Notes: generated by a model from the sequence alone, not told the origin. A stretch of 64,000 bases of DNA from Zhongshania sp. (GCA_018066965.1 JAGPVP010000104.1:1-64000), one strand, 5' to 3'. Shown: positions 17,511-27,250, counted from the first letter of the stretch. Made by a program: numbers and translations.

Positions 17511-19694
17511 TTAGCCCGCTTGCTTTGCTTTGTATTCAATACGACGGCGATGCAACACTGGCTCGGTATAGCCGCTTGGCTGCTCGCAACCTTTCAGCAC
17601 TAATTCCAATGCCGCCTGAAACGCCACGCTGTCGTCAAAATTATCGGCCATTGGTGTGTAGTCAGCGTCACTCGCGTTTTGGCGATCAACCACCGCCGCC
17701 ATGCGCTTCAAAGTTTCTAGCACCTGCGCCTCAGTACAAACACCGTGGCGCAACCAGTTGGCAATGTGCTGGCTAGAAATCCGCAGGGTTGCGCGGTCTT
17801 CCATCAAACCCACATCGTTAATGTCTGGCACTTTTGAACAGCCCACGCCGTTATCAATCCAGCGCACCACATAACCCAACATGCCCTGAGCATTGTTATC
17901 CAACTCTTGCTGGATTTCTGCTGCGTTCCAGCTTGGATTTTGCGCCACGGGGATAGTCAAAATATCATCCAGTGCAGCGCGTTGACGACTGGCCAATTGC
18001 TCCTGCACTGACAACACATTTACTTGGTGGTAGTGCATTACGTGCAAGGTAGCGGCAGTTGGCGAAGGCACCCAAGCGCAGTTGGCGCCAGCTTGCGGAT
18101 GGCCAATTTTGGCCTCCATCATCGCTGCCATTTCGTCTGGCATGGCCCACATCCCTTTACCGATTTGCGCATGACCGCTCAAACCGCAGGCCAAGCCAAT
18201 ATCGACGTTCCAATCTTCGTAGGCTTTGATCCACGCCTGCTGCTTCATATCCGCTTTGCGAACAAATGGCCCCGCTTCCATACTGGTGTGGATTTCATCA
18301 CCAGTGCGATCAAGGAAGCCGGTGTTAATAAAGATAACGCGCTCAGGTACTGCCGCAATACAGGCTTTCAAGTTCACCGTGGTGCGGCGCTCTTCATCCA
18401 TAATGCCGATTTTTAAGGTATTGCGCGCCAGACCAAAAGCGTCTTCAACCCGCGAGAACAATTCCGCCGCAAAGGCGACTTCCTCAGGCCCATGCATTTT
18501 TGGCTTAACAATATAAACGCTACCCGCGCGTGAATTGCGCAATGCGCCAGTTTGTTTAAGGTCGTGCATGGCTGCCAGCACAGTAACCATGGCATCCATG
18601 ATGCCTTCAGGCACTTCATTCCCATCGGCGTCAATGATCGCGCCGTTCGTCATCAAGTGACCAACATTACGCACCAACAATAAGCTGCGGCCGTGTAATA
18701 CCGTTTCGCCACCACCGGCAGCGGTGAAAACGCGGTCAGCGGCAAGCGTGCGAACTAGCTCTTTGCCGCCTTTCATAAAGGCTTCTTGAAGATCACCCTT
18801 CATTAGACCCAACCAGTTGCGGTAAACCTCAACTTTGTCGTCTGCATCTACGGCAGCAACCGAGTCTTCGCAGTCTTGAATTGTCGTCAACGCAGATTCC
18901 AGCACCACATCTTTCACGCGGGCCGCATCGTCTTTACCAATAGGATGCTGGTCATCAATCTGAATATCGATATGCAGACCATTATTGATCAGCAAAATAT
19001 TAGTCGGCGCAGCAGCGTCGCCCAAGTAGCCAACAAACTGCGAAGGATCTTCTAAGCCTGTGACGCTACCGTCGGCCAAAGTAACCGCTAATGCACCATC
19101 AACAACGCTATATAAAGTCGCACCTGTATGGCTGCCATCGCTCAAGCTGGCGTTCTGATCAAGGAAGCTACGGGCGTAAGCAATAACCTTAGCGCCGCGA
19201 ACAGGATTATAGCCTTTACCTTTATCAGCGCCATCGGCCTCTGAAATAACATTGGTGCCGTAGAGCGCATCATACAAACTGCCCCAGCGCGCATTGGCTG
19301 CGTTTAGCGCATAGCGCGCGTTCATTACTGGCACAACCAACTGCGGACCAGCCAACGTCGCGATTTCCTCATCTACATTTTCTGTAGAAACATTAAAATC
19401 CGCTGGTTCGGGCAGTAGGTAGTTTATTTCTTGCAGAAACGCTTTATATACTGCGGCATCGAATTTGCCCGCATTGGCGCGGTGCCAACCGTCGATCTGA
19501 GCCTGAATATTTTCGCGCTTTTGCAGTAATTCGCGATTTTTAGGCGCCAAATCTTTCAATATCTCTGCAAATGCAGCCCAAAAATTGTCGGGGCTTATAC
19601 CTGTACCAGGAGCAACTTCATCATTGACCAGGCGATAAAGTACATCGGCAATTTGAAGTCCGCTGTGCTGTACTCTGGAAATGGCCGAAGACAT
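17511..19694 (-). CDS. glcB: Malate synthase G
   Basis: A 727-residue malate synthase of the monomeric G type. It condenses glyoxylate with acetyl-CoA to malate, the second step of the glyoxylate shunt. Typical segments include [52 protein letters not shown] and [19 protein letters not shown], with the catalytic Arg and Asp regions among them. The start is ATG 19694 with AAAGGAG ahead; an in-frame ATG at 19715 lies upstream of that ribosome site. It is divergent from aceA, so the two enzymes of the shunt share one control region. Confidence 0.97.
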   Translation of the reverse strand: MSSAISRVQHSGLQIADVLYRLVNDEVAPGTGISPDNFWAAFAEILKDLAPKNRELLQKRENIQAQIDGWHRANAGKFDAAVYKAFLQEINYLLPEPADFNVSTENVDEEIATLAGPQLVVPVMNARYALNAANARWGSLYDALYGTNVISEADGADKGKGYNPVRGAKVIAYARSFLDQNASLSDGSHTGATLYSVVDGALAVTLADGSVTGLEDPSQFVGYLGDAAAPTNILLINNGLHIDIQIDDQHPIGKDDAARVKDVVLESALTTIQDCEDSVAAVDADDKVEVYRNWLGLMKGDLQEAFMKGGKELVRTLAADRVFTAAGGGETVLHGRSLLLVRNVGHLMTNGAIIDADGNEVPEGIMDAMVTVLAAMHDLKQTGALRNSRAGSVYIVKPKMHGPEEVAFAAELFSRVEDAFGLARNTLKIGIMDEERRTTVNLKACIAAVPERVIFINTGFLDRTGDEIHTSMEAGPFVRKADMKQQAWIKAYEDWNVDIGLACGLSGHAQIGKGMWAMPDEMAAMMEAKIGHPQAGANCAWVPSPTAATLHVMHYHQVNVLSVQEQLASRQRAALDDILTIPVAQNPSWNAAEIQQELDNNAQGMLGYVVRWIDNGVGCSKVPDINDVGLMEDRATLRISSQHIANWLRHGVCTEAQVLETLKRMAAVVDRQNASDADYTPMADNFDDSVAFQAALELVLKGCEQPSGYTEPVLHRRRIEYKAKQAG

Positions 19695-19739
19695 AAACAC
19701 TCCTTTTAAAATCAAAATTTGGCATTAATTTAAGCGACT

Positions 19740-19767
19740 ATCCTAGCAGCTGAGGATAATTCTGCAA
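19740..19767 (-). promoter_or_regulatory. Candidate glcB promoter
   Basis: On the minus strand TTGCAG (19767-19762) and TAGGAT (19745-19740) are separated by 16 nt, about 45 nt upstream of the glcB start. A sigma-70-like match by eye only. Confidence 0.35.
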
Positions 19768-19856
19768 ATTTATCCATATTATCACTGATATTTTTAATGT
19801 GAATAGTGTCGCCGTAATTAAAGGCTATACTGAGGCGAGTTAACACGTCTATTCAT

Positions 19857-19885
19857 TTGCGCTAAATCTCTTGTGTAGCTATATA
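19857..19885 (+). promoter_or_regulatory. Candidate aceA promoter
   Basis: TTGCGC (19857-19862) and TATATA (19880-19885) with a 17-nt spacer, about 140 nt upstream of aceA. The 330-nt gap between glcB and aceA otherwise shows AT-rich sequence and no gene. A match by eye only. Confidence 0.35.
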
Positions 19886-20024
19886 GATCTTTAACGGCGA
19901 TCACGCAAACATCATTCCCCGAATGAATACTCGAAATAATAACTATAAATTAGAAAAATTAAAGCGCGGCACGTAGACTAGCCACCATTACACCACCCAA
20001 CCCGCAACAAAATAGGGACTATAT

Positions 20025-21623
20025 ATGTCAACTCTAGACGCAGACATCCAGGCAGTTGCCTCTCTTAAAGAACAAGGCGGCAGCAGCTGGGACGCCATCA
20101 ACCCAGAATCTGCGGCACGTATGCGTGCACAGAACAAATTCAAAACGGGTTTAGACATCGCCAAATACACTGCCGACATCATGCGTGCAGACATGGCGGC
20201 GTTTGACAAAGACAAGACCAAATACACTCAGTCACTGGGTTGCTGGCACGGCTTCATTGGTCAACAGAAGATGATTTCTATTAAGAAACACTTCAACGGC
20301 CAAACTGATCGCCGCTACTTATACCTGTCTGGCTGGATGGTTGCAGCACTGCGCTCTGCCTTCGGTCCTCTGCCTGATCAATCAATGCATGAAAAAACCG
20401 TTGTTGCCGATCTGGTACGTGAGCTTTACACCTTCTTACGTCAAGCTGACGCACGTGAGCTGGGCGGCTTGTTCCGCGCACTAGACGCTGCTCGCGAAGC
20501 TGGTGACAAGGCTGAAGAAGCTAAAATTCAAGATCAAATCGACAACCACGTTACTCACGTAGTACCGATTGTTGCTGATATCGACGCTGGTTTCGGTAAC
20601 GCTGAAGCGACTTACCTGATGGCCAAGCAAATGATCGAAGCTGGCGCTTGCTGCCTGCAGATCGAAAACCAAGTTGCTGATGAAAAGCAGTGCGGCCACC
20701 AAGACGGTAAAGTAACTGTACCCCACGCTGACTTCCACAATAAGCTGCGCGCTCTGCGTTACGCTTTCTTGGAACTAGGTGTTGATAACGGCGTTATCGT
20801 TGCACGTACTGACTCTGAAGGCGCTGGCCTGACTAAAGAAATCGCGGTTGTTAAAGAGCGCGGCGATCAAGGCGATATCTACAACTCATTCCTAGACGTT
20901 GAAGAAATTGACGTGGCGGATATGGCTGAAGGCGATGTGTGCTTCAACCGTGACGGCAAGCTGGTTCGTCCTAAGCGTCTGCCTTCTGGTTTATACCAGT
21001 TCCGTCAAGGAACTGGCCATGAGCGTTGCGTATTCGACTGTATCGAAGCGATCAATGCTGGTGCTGACCTATTGTGGATTGAAACTGCTGTTCCGACTGT
21101 GCACGAAATCAAAGGCATGATGGACGACGTTCGCAAAATTCACCCAGATGCTAAGTTGGTGTACAACAACTCACCGTCTTTCAACTGGACGCTGAACTTC
21201 CGTCAACAAGCTTACGATGCCATGGTTGAAGCTGGCGAAGACGTTTCTGCTTACGATCGCACTGCTCTAATGAGCGCTGAATACGACGATACTGCGCTAG
21301 CGGCTACTGCTGATGAACGCATCAAGACCTTCCAAGCAGATACTGCTCGCGAAGCGAACGTATTCCACCACCTGATCACTCTGCCGACTTACCACACTGC
21401 AGCACTGTCTACTGACAATCTTGCAAAAGAGTACTTCGGTGAGCAAGGCATGCTGGGCTATGTTGCCGGCGTACAACGTAAAGAAATTCGCCAGGGTATT
21501 GCCTGTGTTAAACACCAAAACATGTCTGGTTCAGACATGGGTGATGACCACAAAGAATACTATGCTGGTGAACTTGCACTTAAAGCTGGCGGCGCGAAAA
21601 ACACATCTAACCAGTTCAACTAA
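20025..21623 (+). CDS. aceA: Isocitrate lyase
   Basis: A 532-residue isocitrate lyase that splits isocitrate into glyoxylate and succinate, the first step of the glyoxylate shunt. The active-site loop is KQCGHQDGKVTVPH, and PIVADIDAGFGNAEATYLM binds the metal. The length fits the long proteobacterial form (about 530 residues) rather than the 430-residue E. coli form. Its codon use looks biased, as expected for high expression. It ends with a structured 3' region and a strong terminator. Growth on acetate, fatty acids or alkanes would require it; flux competition with isocitrate dehydrogenase is set by AceK at 24225. Confidence 0.97.
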   Translation: MSTLDADIQAVASLKEQGGSSWDAINPESAARMRAQNKFKTGLDIAKYTADIMRADMAAFDKDKTKYTQSLGCWHGFIGQQKMISIKKHFNGQTDRRYLYLSGWMVAALRSAFGPLPDQSMHEKTVVADLVRELYTFLRQADARELGGLFRALDAAREAGDKAEEAKIQDQIDNHVTHVVPIVADIDAGFGNAEATYLMAKQMIEAGACCLQIENQVADEKQCGHQDGKVTVPHADFHNKLRALRYAFLELGVDNGVIVARTDSEGAGLTKEIAVVKERGDQGDIYNSFLDVEEIDVADMAEGDVCFNRDGKLVRPKRLPSGLYQFRQGTGHERCVFDCIEAINAGADLLWIETAVPTVHEIKGMMDDVRKIHPDAKLVYNNSPSFNWTLNFRQQAYDAMVEAGEDVSAYDRTALMSAEYDDTALAATADERIKTFQADTAREANVFHHLITLPTYHTAALSTDNLAKEYFGEQGMLGYVAGVQRKEIRQGIACVKHQNMSGSDMGDDHKEYYAGELALKAGGAKNTSNQFN

Positions 21624-21645
21624 GTTGAACTAGCTTAGACGTGAA

Positions 21646-21680
21646 GTACCCCGATAATCGCTTCGGCATTACTGGGGTAC
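21646..21680 (+). other. Structured 3' hairpin with TTCG loop after aceA
   Basis: GTACCCC (21646-21652) pairs with GGGGTAC (21674-21680); inside, AAT(C)GC pairs with GCATT around a TTCG tetraloop. No T-tract follows, so it is not itself a terminator. It may stabilise the aceA mRNA end. Confidence 0.5.
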
Positions 21681-21721
21681 AGTTTAGAGCAGGATATCTA
21701 GCACTAGACTTTCCGTCACAG

Positions 21722-21759
21722 AAAAAAGGCGACCCCTTGCAAAAGGCGTCGCCTTTTTT
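21722..21759 (+). terminator. Rho-independent terminator of aceA
   Basis: The twelve-base arms AAAAAAGGCGAC and GTCGCCTTTTTT surround a 14-base loop, and the right arm ends in six T residues. About 100 nt past the aceA stop. Confidence 0.85.
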
Positions 21760-21867
21760 ATGAATGAAATAGAATGACCATTAACGATCCCGTCAAAAGT
21801 ATTGAATAGCTTTTTACGCTAGAATTCCAAATGCTTACTACCTCAAACTGATTGAGTGATTTCGAAT

Positions 21868-22431
21868 ATGGCTGACACACCTACTTTTCTTAAAGACGCT
21901 AAAGATTTATTGAGCGAACAAGGCTTCGCTGCAAGTAACACTTGGTATCACGGCACCTCGTCGGCGCTTGTCAACTCAATCAAAGCACAGGGCTTAAAAC
22001 GCTCCGGCGATAAAGCGCTAAAAGAAGCCGCAAAGAAAACCATGGCAACCATCGGCAATGACTATACCGAATCAGTGGAACCGGTTTTTTTAACGCAAAG
22101 TAAAGAATTGGCCTTTTACTGGGCAGAGCAAACCGTGCGAAACCGCAGCGTGCGTATTGAAGGCGAAGAACACCCCGTGGTGTTTGCCGTAGATCTGCCA
22201 CAAGACCTAAACGCCAATGTTAAGCCAGACGTCGGCGCAGCGAGCTTGCTACTTTTAAAAGAGGGCGAAGAGTTCATGGCCTACTTGGCCGGCATTTATC
22301 AGGAAAGCGGTTTAGGCGCGCCAGACATAGATTTAATGAAGGCTGAGCGCATGGAGTATTTACACAAATTAGGCATGGCATACTATGACGCTGACATCGA
22401 CAGCGCATGCTTAACTCTTATTAACAGCTAA
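21868..22431 (+). CDS. Small ADP-ribosyltransferase-like protein, unknown function
   Basis: A 187-residue cytoplasmic protein, start ATG 21868 (a GTG at 21856 is possible). The N-terminal WYHGTSSALVNSIKAQGL (about residues 26-43) resembles the NAD-binding strand of ADP-ribosyltransferase-fold proteins (H-G-T-S followed by I-x-x-x-G-L). The later VFLTQSKELAFYWAEQ (73-88) resembles the common L-T-x-x-x-x-x-A-x-x-Y/W-A block. A third-motif glutamate could be among the acidic residues near 136-138 (EGEEF). No toxin signal, immunity gene or partner is seen. It lies alone between aceA and rraA behind the aceA terminator. The fold is inferred; the function is not known. Confidence 0.7.
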   Translation: MADTPTFLKDAKDLLSEQGFAASNTWYHGTSSALVNSIKAQGLKRSGDKALKEAAKKTMATIGNDYTESVEPVFLTQSKELAFYWAEQTVRNRSVRIEGEEHPVVFAVDLPQDLNANVKPDVGAASLLLLKEGEEFMAYLAGIYQESGLGAPDIDLMKAERMEYLHKLGMAYYDADIDSACLTLINS

Positions 22432-22514
22432 ATCACGCCACGAAAGACGAGAGATGTAAAAGAAGGCATATTAGTCATTCTCGTTTTCCATAATCCGTCC
22501 TAGCAGGAGCCATT

Positions 22515-22994
22515 ATGAGCACTATCTCTACCCCCGACCTCTGTGATGAGCACGGCGACAAAGTCCGTGTAATAGAAGGCGCCTTTCGTCATTACGGTGG
22601 CAGCCAAAATTTTAGTGGCCCGATCGCCACCATAAAATGCTTTGAAGACAATTCCAAAGTTGCTGAACGCGTAAAAGAAGCCGGAAATGGCCGCGTACTC
22701 GTCGTGGATGGCGGCGCTTCACCAAGACGCTCACTGCTGGGCGACAATCTTGCAAAAGCAGCCGTAGATAACGGTTGGGCCGGCATTGTGATTTACGGCT
22801 ACCTTCGTGACGTCGAAGAAATTGCCCCCATGCCCATCGGCATCATGGCCCTTGGCAGCGTGCCCCGCAAAACGGAAAAGCTAGGTGATGGCCGCTGCGA
22901 TGTGCAACTCGAATTTGGTGGCACTAGCATAAATCCCGGCGAATACCTCTATGCCGACCTAAGCGGTATCATCGTGTCTGCGAACGCCTTATAG
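22515..22994 (+). CDS. rraA: RraA-family protein (ribonuclease E activity regulator A)
   Basis: A 159-residue member of the RraA/MenG-like family. In E. coli RraA binds RNase E and reduces its activity. Landmarks: STPDLCDEHGDKV at the start, GGSQNFSGPIATIKCFEDNS, VVDGGASPRRSLLGDNLA and GWAGIVIYGYLRDVEEI. Length (about 160) and sequence match RraA well. Homologues elsewhere in the family are aldolases (HMG/CHA aldolase), which have extra residues at the N-terminus. ATG 22515 is preceded by AGGAG. Confidence 0.9.
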   Translation: MSTISTPDLCDEHGDKVRVIEGAFRHYGGSQNFSGPIATIKCFEDNSKVAERVKEAGNGRVLVVDGGASPRRSLLGDNLAKAAVDNGWAGIVIYGYLRDVEEIAPMPIGIMALGSVPRKTEKLGDGRCDVQLEFGGTSINPGEYLYADLSGIIVSANAL

Positions 22995-23067
22995 TCAGCA
23001 AATGAGCTACTCTGTCACCCTAAGACCTCACCTTAACTAAAAATAAAACTAAATGCGGGAGACGCAC

Positions 23068-24102
23068 ATGAAACTCGGACTACTACTCGGCTACTCTGGC
23101 GCGAAGCTGTCGCTGCCAATGGATACCGTTAAGCAGGCAGAAACCCTCGGCTTTGATTCGGTATGGACAGCCGAGGCCTACGGCTCCGACGCCGTTACTC
23201 CCGCTGCGTGGATATTAGCGCAAACCAGCAAAATTAAGGTTGGCACCGCTATTATGCAAATGCCAGCGCGCACCCCTGCGATGTGTGCGATGACCGCCAT
23301 GAGCCTAGATCAACTCTCTGGCGGACGTTTTATTGTTGGGCTCGGCGCATCTGGCCCGCAGGTAGTCGAAGGCTGGCACGGTGTCCCTTATGGTAAGCCG
23401 GTCACCCGCACCCGCGAATATATTCAAATTATGAAAAAGATTTTTGAGCGCGAAGGCCCCGTAGAATTTGACGGCGGCATGTACCAAATGCCCTATAAGG
23501 GCCCTGGCGCAACCGGCCTTGGAAAACCTTTAAAATCTATTTTGCACGGCGACCCAAGCATTCCCATTTACACCGCATCAATCACCCCGGCCGGCGTTTC
23601 TGCGTCGGCAGAGGTCGCTGACGGTGTCTTCCCCGTGTGGATGAGCCCAGAAAAATATTCCGTGCTTGAACCCAGTATTACCAAAGGCTTAGAAAAATCC
23701 GGTCGCAACAAAGCTGACTTCGATGTTGCCCCCTTTGTCGGCGTGATCATGGACGACAATATCGACGGCTGCCGTTATTTCATCAAAGACTTCCTTGCCC
23801 TCTACATTGGCGGTATGGGCGCAAAAGGTAAAAACTTCTACACCGACTATGCTTCTCGCATGGGCTACGGTGACGCCGCAGAGCAAGTACAAGATTTATA
23901 TTTAGCAGGCAAAAAAGATGAAGCCCGTAATGCCGTACCTGACGCACTGGTAGACGAAATTGCCTTAGTTGGACCAGAAGGCCGTATTCGTGAACGCGCT
24001 GCCGACTGGAAGGCCGCATCGAAACGCGGCGAAGTAAATTCCATGCTGCTTAACTGCGCGCAGCCAGAAGCGATGGAAGTCATGGCCGATTGCTTCCTTT
24101 AA
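23068..24102 (+). CDS. Luciferase-like (LLM) oxidoreductase, second copy
   Basis: A 344-residue single-domain LLM oxidoreductase, start ATG 23068 with GGGAG upstream (in-frame ATG 23053 lies before it). Motifs: MKLGLLLGYSG, ETLGFDSVWTAEAYGSDAV, KIKVGTAIMQMPARTPA and QLSGGRFIVGLGASGPQVVE. It resembles mycobacterial F420-dependent types more than it resembles the protein at 9449-10510, from which it differs widely. The cofactor (FMN or F420) cannot be settled here. It is followed by a large inverted repeat and then aceK, with no clear operon partner. Confidence 0.85.
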   Translation: MKLGLLLGYSGAKLSLPMDTVKQAETLGFDSVWTAEAYGSDAVTPAAWILAQTSKIKVGTAIMQMPARTPAMCAMTAMSLDQLSGGRFIVGLGASGPQVVEGWHGVPYGKPVTRTREYIQIMKKIFEREGPVEFDGGMYQMPYKGPGATGLGKPLKSILHGDPSIPIYTASITPAGVSASAEVADGVFPVWMSPEKYSVLEPSITKGLEKSGRNKADFDVAPFVGVIMDDNIDGCRYFIKDFLALYIGGMGAKGKNFYTDYASRMGYGDAAEQVQDLYLAGKKDEARNAVPDALVDEIALVGPEGRIRERAADWKAASKRGEVNSMLLNCAQPEAMEVMADCFL

Positions 24103-24109
24103 CGGGAGA

Positions 24110-24181
24110 CGCTTGACGGGAGACGGAAGATGCAAGGCAGAAGACAAAGCCTTCCTTGCATTCTGCACCTCCCGTCCAGCG
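24110..24181. repeat. Large imperfect inverted repeat
   Basis: The arms, about 32 nt each (CGCTTGACGGGAG and GATGCAAGG on the left; CCTTGCAT and CTCCCGTCCAGCG on the right), fold into one long hairpin in the gap before aceK. A short direct repeat ACGGGAGACG occurs twice at its left edge (24102 and 24115). There is no T-tract. It could be a REP/MITE-like element or a processed 3' structure. Confidence 0.6.
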
Positions 24182-24224
24182 TTCGCAGTAAACTAACAGC
24201 AACACTCAAGGACAACACCACAAC

Positions 24225-25958
24225 GTGACCACTAATACTCGCCGGCTAGCCATGGCCATTTTGAATGGCTTTGATGCATTTTTTGCAGAATACAAAAACA
24301 TCACTCTGGGCGCCCAAGCTCGCTTTGAGGCAGCTGACTGGCACGGCGCACAAAAAGCCATTCGCGACCGCTTAGCGCTGTGGAAACAGAAACGCTCCAT
24401 CGTGGCCGAGGCTGCCTACACTATCACCGGTGGCAGTGTAGAGAATCGCGATAACTGGGAAATTGCCAAACAAGAATACGGCGAGCTAATTCAAAATCAC
24501 GACAATTACGAAATTGCCCAATCCTTTTTCAACTCGATTTATTGCTCAGTTTTCGACCACGAAAAAATTCGCGACATACACACCTTCGCATTAACGTCGA
24601 ATCAAGAGCGCCCGCCCACTGCCAGCGACTCTATACTCAAGCGCTACCGTTTTGACGGCGCCAACGCCGTAGACATTGTTAGGTCAATGCTAGACGACTG
24701 TGAATTTAATATTCCGTGGGAAGATCAACAACGTGACGTTGGCTTTATTATGGAAGTGGTTAATCGCGAGCTTATCCCCAAAATTCGCGACAAAGACAAA
24801 GACGTCTACGTAGAAACATTGGAGTCATTATTCTTCCGCAACAAGGCGGCGTATTTAGTGGGCCGCATTGTTAGCGGCGATTTTACTATGCCCTTCGTAT
24901 TACCTATTTTACACAGTGAAAATAAATCTATATTCGTCGACACGGTATTACACGACCCAGACGACATCTCTATTCTATTCAGTTTTAGCCGCAGCTATTT
25001 CATGGTCGATACGTCGATACCCTCGGAGTACATCGCCTTCTTACATCGGCTTATGCCGAATAAAGAAATCTTCGAGCTGTATAGCGCTATCGGCATGCCC
25101 AAGCACGGTAAAACCGAGTTCTATCGCTTTGCCGTAGACGACACCAGCAGCAGCGAAGAACCCTATATTATCGCGCCAGGTATTAAAGGCATGGTCATGC
25201 TGGTATTCACCCGCCCCGACTTCGGCTATGTATACAAGGTTATAAAGGACCGTTTCACGCCGCCCAAAGACATGAGCCAAGAACATGTTCGCCAATGTTA
25301 CAGCTTAGTAAAGCGCTGGGATCGCGGCGGTCGCATGGCAGATACTCAAGAATTTAATAATTTGGCCTTTGATCGCCGCCGTTTTTCTGACGAACTGATT
25401 GCCGAACTTGAAAAAGAAGCGCCGTCTAAAATTAGCGTTAGCGGCAATGCATTGTTACTCAAGCACGTTTATATAGAACGTAAAATGATTCCCCTAAACC
25501 TATACCTCAAAGACTGCGACGAGCAGCAACTAGAGAGCGTGATGGGCGAATACGGTAATGCCATTAAACAACTAGCCGCCGGTAATATTTTTCCCGGTGA
25601 CATGTTACTCAAAAACTTTGGCGTGACCCGTCACGGCCGAGTGGTGTTTTACGATTACGATGAGATTTGTCCGCTCACCGATTGTAATTTCCGCAAACTG
25701 CCAGAACCTAAAAACGACGAGCAAGCCATGGCAACCCAGCCTTGGTACGAAGTAAAACCCGAAGACGTTTTTCCTGAAGAATTTAGATTATTTTTCTCTG
25801 GAAACCAGCGCGCCAAAAAAGTATTCGACGCCCTGCACAGCGATCTCTATGACCCGGCTTACTGGCAGGGATTACAAGAAACCATTCGCAACGGCTATGT
25901 TGCCGATGTATTCCCATACCGTAAAAAACAGCGTTTTCAGCAGCGGCCATCACTCTAA
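24225..25958 (+). CDS. aceK: Isocitrate dehydrogenase kinase/phosphatase
   Basis: A 577-residue bifunctional enzyme that phosphorylates isocitrate dehydrogenase to inactivate it and also reverses this, directing isocitrate into the glyoxylate shunt. The ATP-binding loop APGIKGMVMLVFTRPDFGYV and downstream VYKVIKDRF are typical, as are FGVTRHGRVVFYDYDEICPL for catalysis and the C-terminal PEEFRLFF. The start is GTG 24225, with AAGGAC about 12 nt before. In enterobacteria aceK is in the aceBAK operon; here it is 2.6 kb from aceA with three genes and a terminator between, so it is probably transcribed separately. Confidence 0.96.
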   Translation: MTTNTRRLAMAILNGFDAFFAEYKNITLGAQARFEAADWHGAQKAIRDRLALWKQKRSIVAEAAYTITGGSVENRDNWEIAKQEYGELIQNHDNYEIAQSFFNSIYCSVFDHEKIRDIHTFALTSNQERPPTASDSILKRYRFDGANAVDIVRSMLDDCEFNIPWEDQQRDVGFIMEVVNRELIPKIRDKDKDVYVETLESLFFRNKAAYLVGRIVSGDFTMPFVLPILHSENKSIFVDTVLHDPDDISILFSFSRSYFMVDTSIPSEYIAFLHRLMPNKEIFELYSAIGMPKHGKTEFYRFAVDDTSSSEEPYIIAPGIKGMVMLVFTRPDFGYVYKVIKDRFTPPKDMSQEHVRQCYSLVKRWDRGGRMADTQEFNNLAFDRRRFSDELIAELEKEAPSKISVSGNALLLKHVYIERKMIPLNLYLKDCDEQQLESVMGEYGNAIKQLAAGNIFPGDMLLKNFGVTRHGRVVFYDYDEICPLTDCNFRKLPEPKNDEQAMATQPWYEVKPEDVFPEEFRLFFSGNQRAKKVFDALHSDLYDPAYWQGLQETIRNGYVADVFPYRKKQRFQQRPSL

Positions 25959-25973
25959 AACAAGCAGACACAA

Positions 25974-25996
25974 AAAAGGGCGCATTGCGCCCTTTT
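25974..25996. terminator. Bidirectional terminator between aceK and the barrel gene
   Basis: The stem AAAAGGGCGC / GCGCCCTTTT with a three-base loop lies between convergent genes. It gives a T-tail of four on the plus strand and six on the minus strand, so it can end both transcripts. Confidence 0.85.
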
Positions 25997-26024
25997 CTAA
26001 TTTACTGCACTGAGTTTTACGTGT

Positions 26025-26624
26025 TTAAAACTGCAAACGCGCATTAATACCCACTGAATCAGTATCGTAATCACCCACAAAACTGCGGCTAATATTACCC
26101 GCTACCGAAAACTGCGGCACGATGTAAACCCGTAAACCTGCTCCCAATACTGCACCGGCATCAGAGTCGCCATCCACATCTTGGTAAGCTAGACCTGCGT
26201 TTAAATTACCTTCAATATTATTGGTAAGCCACGTACGCGACGTGACCCCACCCGTTAAGGTATCAATATCGATATTATCTAAAGCTGGGTTTGTGCTTTC
26301 AGATTCGGCAAAACTATAGTCTAAAGCCATCACCAAGTCGGTACGGTCAGACATTTTCATTGGGTGACCAACACCGATACTTACCGTGTCAAATTCAAGA
26401 TTTCTGTTGTAATCCAGATTGCCGATTGAGCCGCGAACAAAAATATTTCTATCTAAGGCCAATGAGCCGCCACCGTAAATTTGATCGGCATCTTGGTTGT
26501 CGACCTCGACATCAGCAAAACCACCTTCAACATAGGTATAGCTAAAATCCTTTGCCAATAAAGGCCCTGCTGCCATTGCACTCGCAAAACCTGCGGCAAG
26601 TAATATCGCTTTTTTGTTTAACAT
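26025..26624 (-). CDS. Outer-membrane beta-barrel protein
   Basis: A 199-residue exported protein. The signal peptide (KKAILLAAGFASAMAAGPLLA, cleavage near residue 24) is followed by alternating strands such as FSYTYVEGGFADVEVDN, VRGSIGNLDYNRN and VAGNISRSFVGDYDTDSVGI. It ends with a C-terminal phenylalanine (ARLQF), the usual signal for outer-membrane insertion. An eight-strand barrel of the OmpA-like/OprF-N type would fit the length. Function unknown; monocistronic, with a shared terminator downstream. Confidence 0.8.
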   Translation of the reverse strand: MLNKKAILLAAGFASAMAAGPLLAKDFSYTYVEGGFADVEVDNQDADQIYGGGSLALDRNIFVRGSIGNLDYNRNLEFDTVSIGVGHPMKMSDRTDLVMALDYSFAESESTNPALDNIDIDTLTGGVTSRTWLTNNIEGNLNAGLAYQDVDGDSDAGAVLGAGLRVYIVPQFSVAGNISRSFVGDYDTDSVGINARLQF

Positions 26625-26754
26625 GATTTTCGCTCTCCATAGTGTAGATAGCGATTTAGACTGCGTTTAAACAAACAGTTCCTATTATTTTTGCAGTCGT
26701 GAATTATTACCATTGTCATAAAAATAATGAACTATTTATAAAAATGCTGCATCA

Positions 26755-27192
26755 CTAGGCTTCAAGTAAAAAGGTGACTGGACCGTCGTTGAGCAAACTA
26801 ATCTGCATGTCGACACCAAACTGACCACATGCGACTATACCGTGCTTTGCTCGCAATTCTGCCAAAGCAAATTCATATAACTGTTCTGCACGAGGGGGCT
26901 CCGCGGCCGTTGAAAATCCAGGGCGCAAACCCTTTTTAGTATCTGCCGCCAGGGTAAATTGTGATACCAGCAACACACCGCCGCGAATATCGGCAACGGA
27001 TTTATTCATTCGGCCCGCGTCATCAGCAAACACTCTGTAAGCTAAGATTCGCGACATCAGCTTTATTACTGCATCTTCGTTATCTGCTTTCTCTAGACCA
27101 AGAAACACCAACAATCCCTGTTCTATGGCGCCAACACATTCGTCATTTACGTCTACACGTGCTGAGCGCACGCGCTGTAATAATGCTTTCAT
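26755..27192 (-). CDS. dtd: D-aminoacyl-tRNA deacylase
   Basis: A 145-residue DTD. It hydrolyses D-amino acids from mischarged tRNA and so protects translation. The family signatures LLVSQFTLAAD and a C-terminal NDGPVTFLLE (the Gly-cisPro-type motif) are both present, and the length is the usual 145. It starts 59 nt from the end of the peptidase gene upstream on the same strand, so co-transcription is possible. Confidence 0.95.
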   Translation of the reverse strand: MKALLQRVRSARVDVNDECVGAIEQGLLVFLGLEKADNEDAVIKLMSRILAYRVFADDAGRMNKSVADIRGGVLLVSQFTLAADTKKGLRPGFSTAAEPPRAEQLYEFALAELRAKHGIVACGQFGVDMQISLLNDGPVTFLLEA

Positions 27193-27250
27193 TTACCCTC
27201 TACTTTCATTCAAATCTACATATATTCAGTAGCGACCTTAAACATTAACG

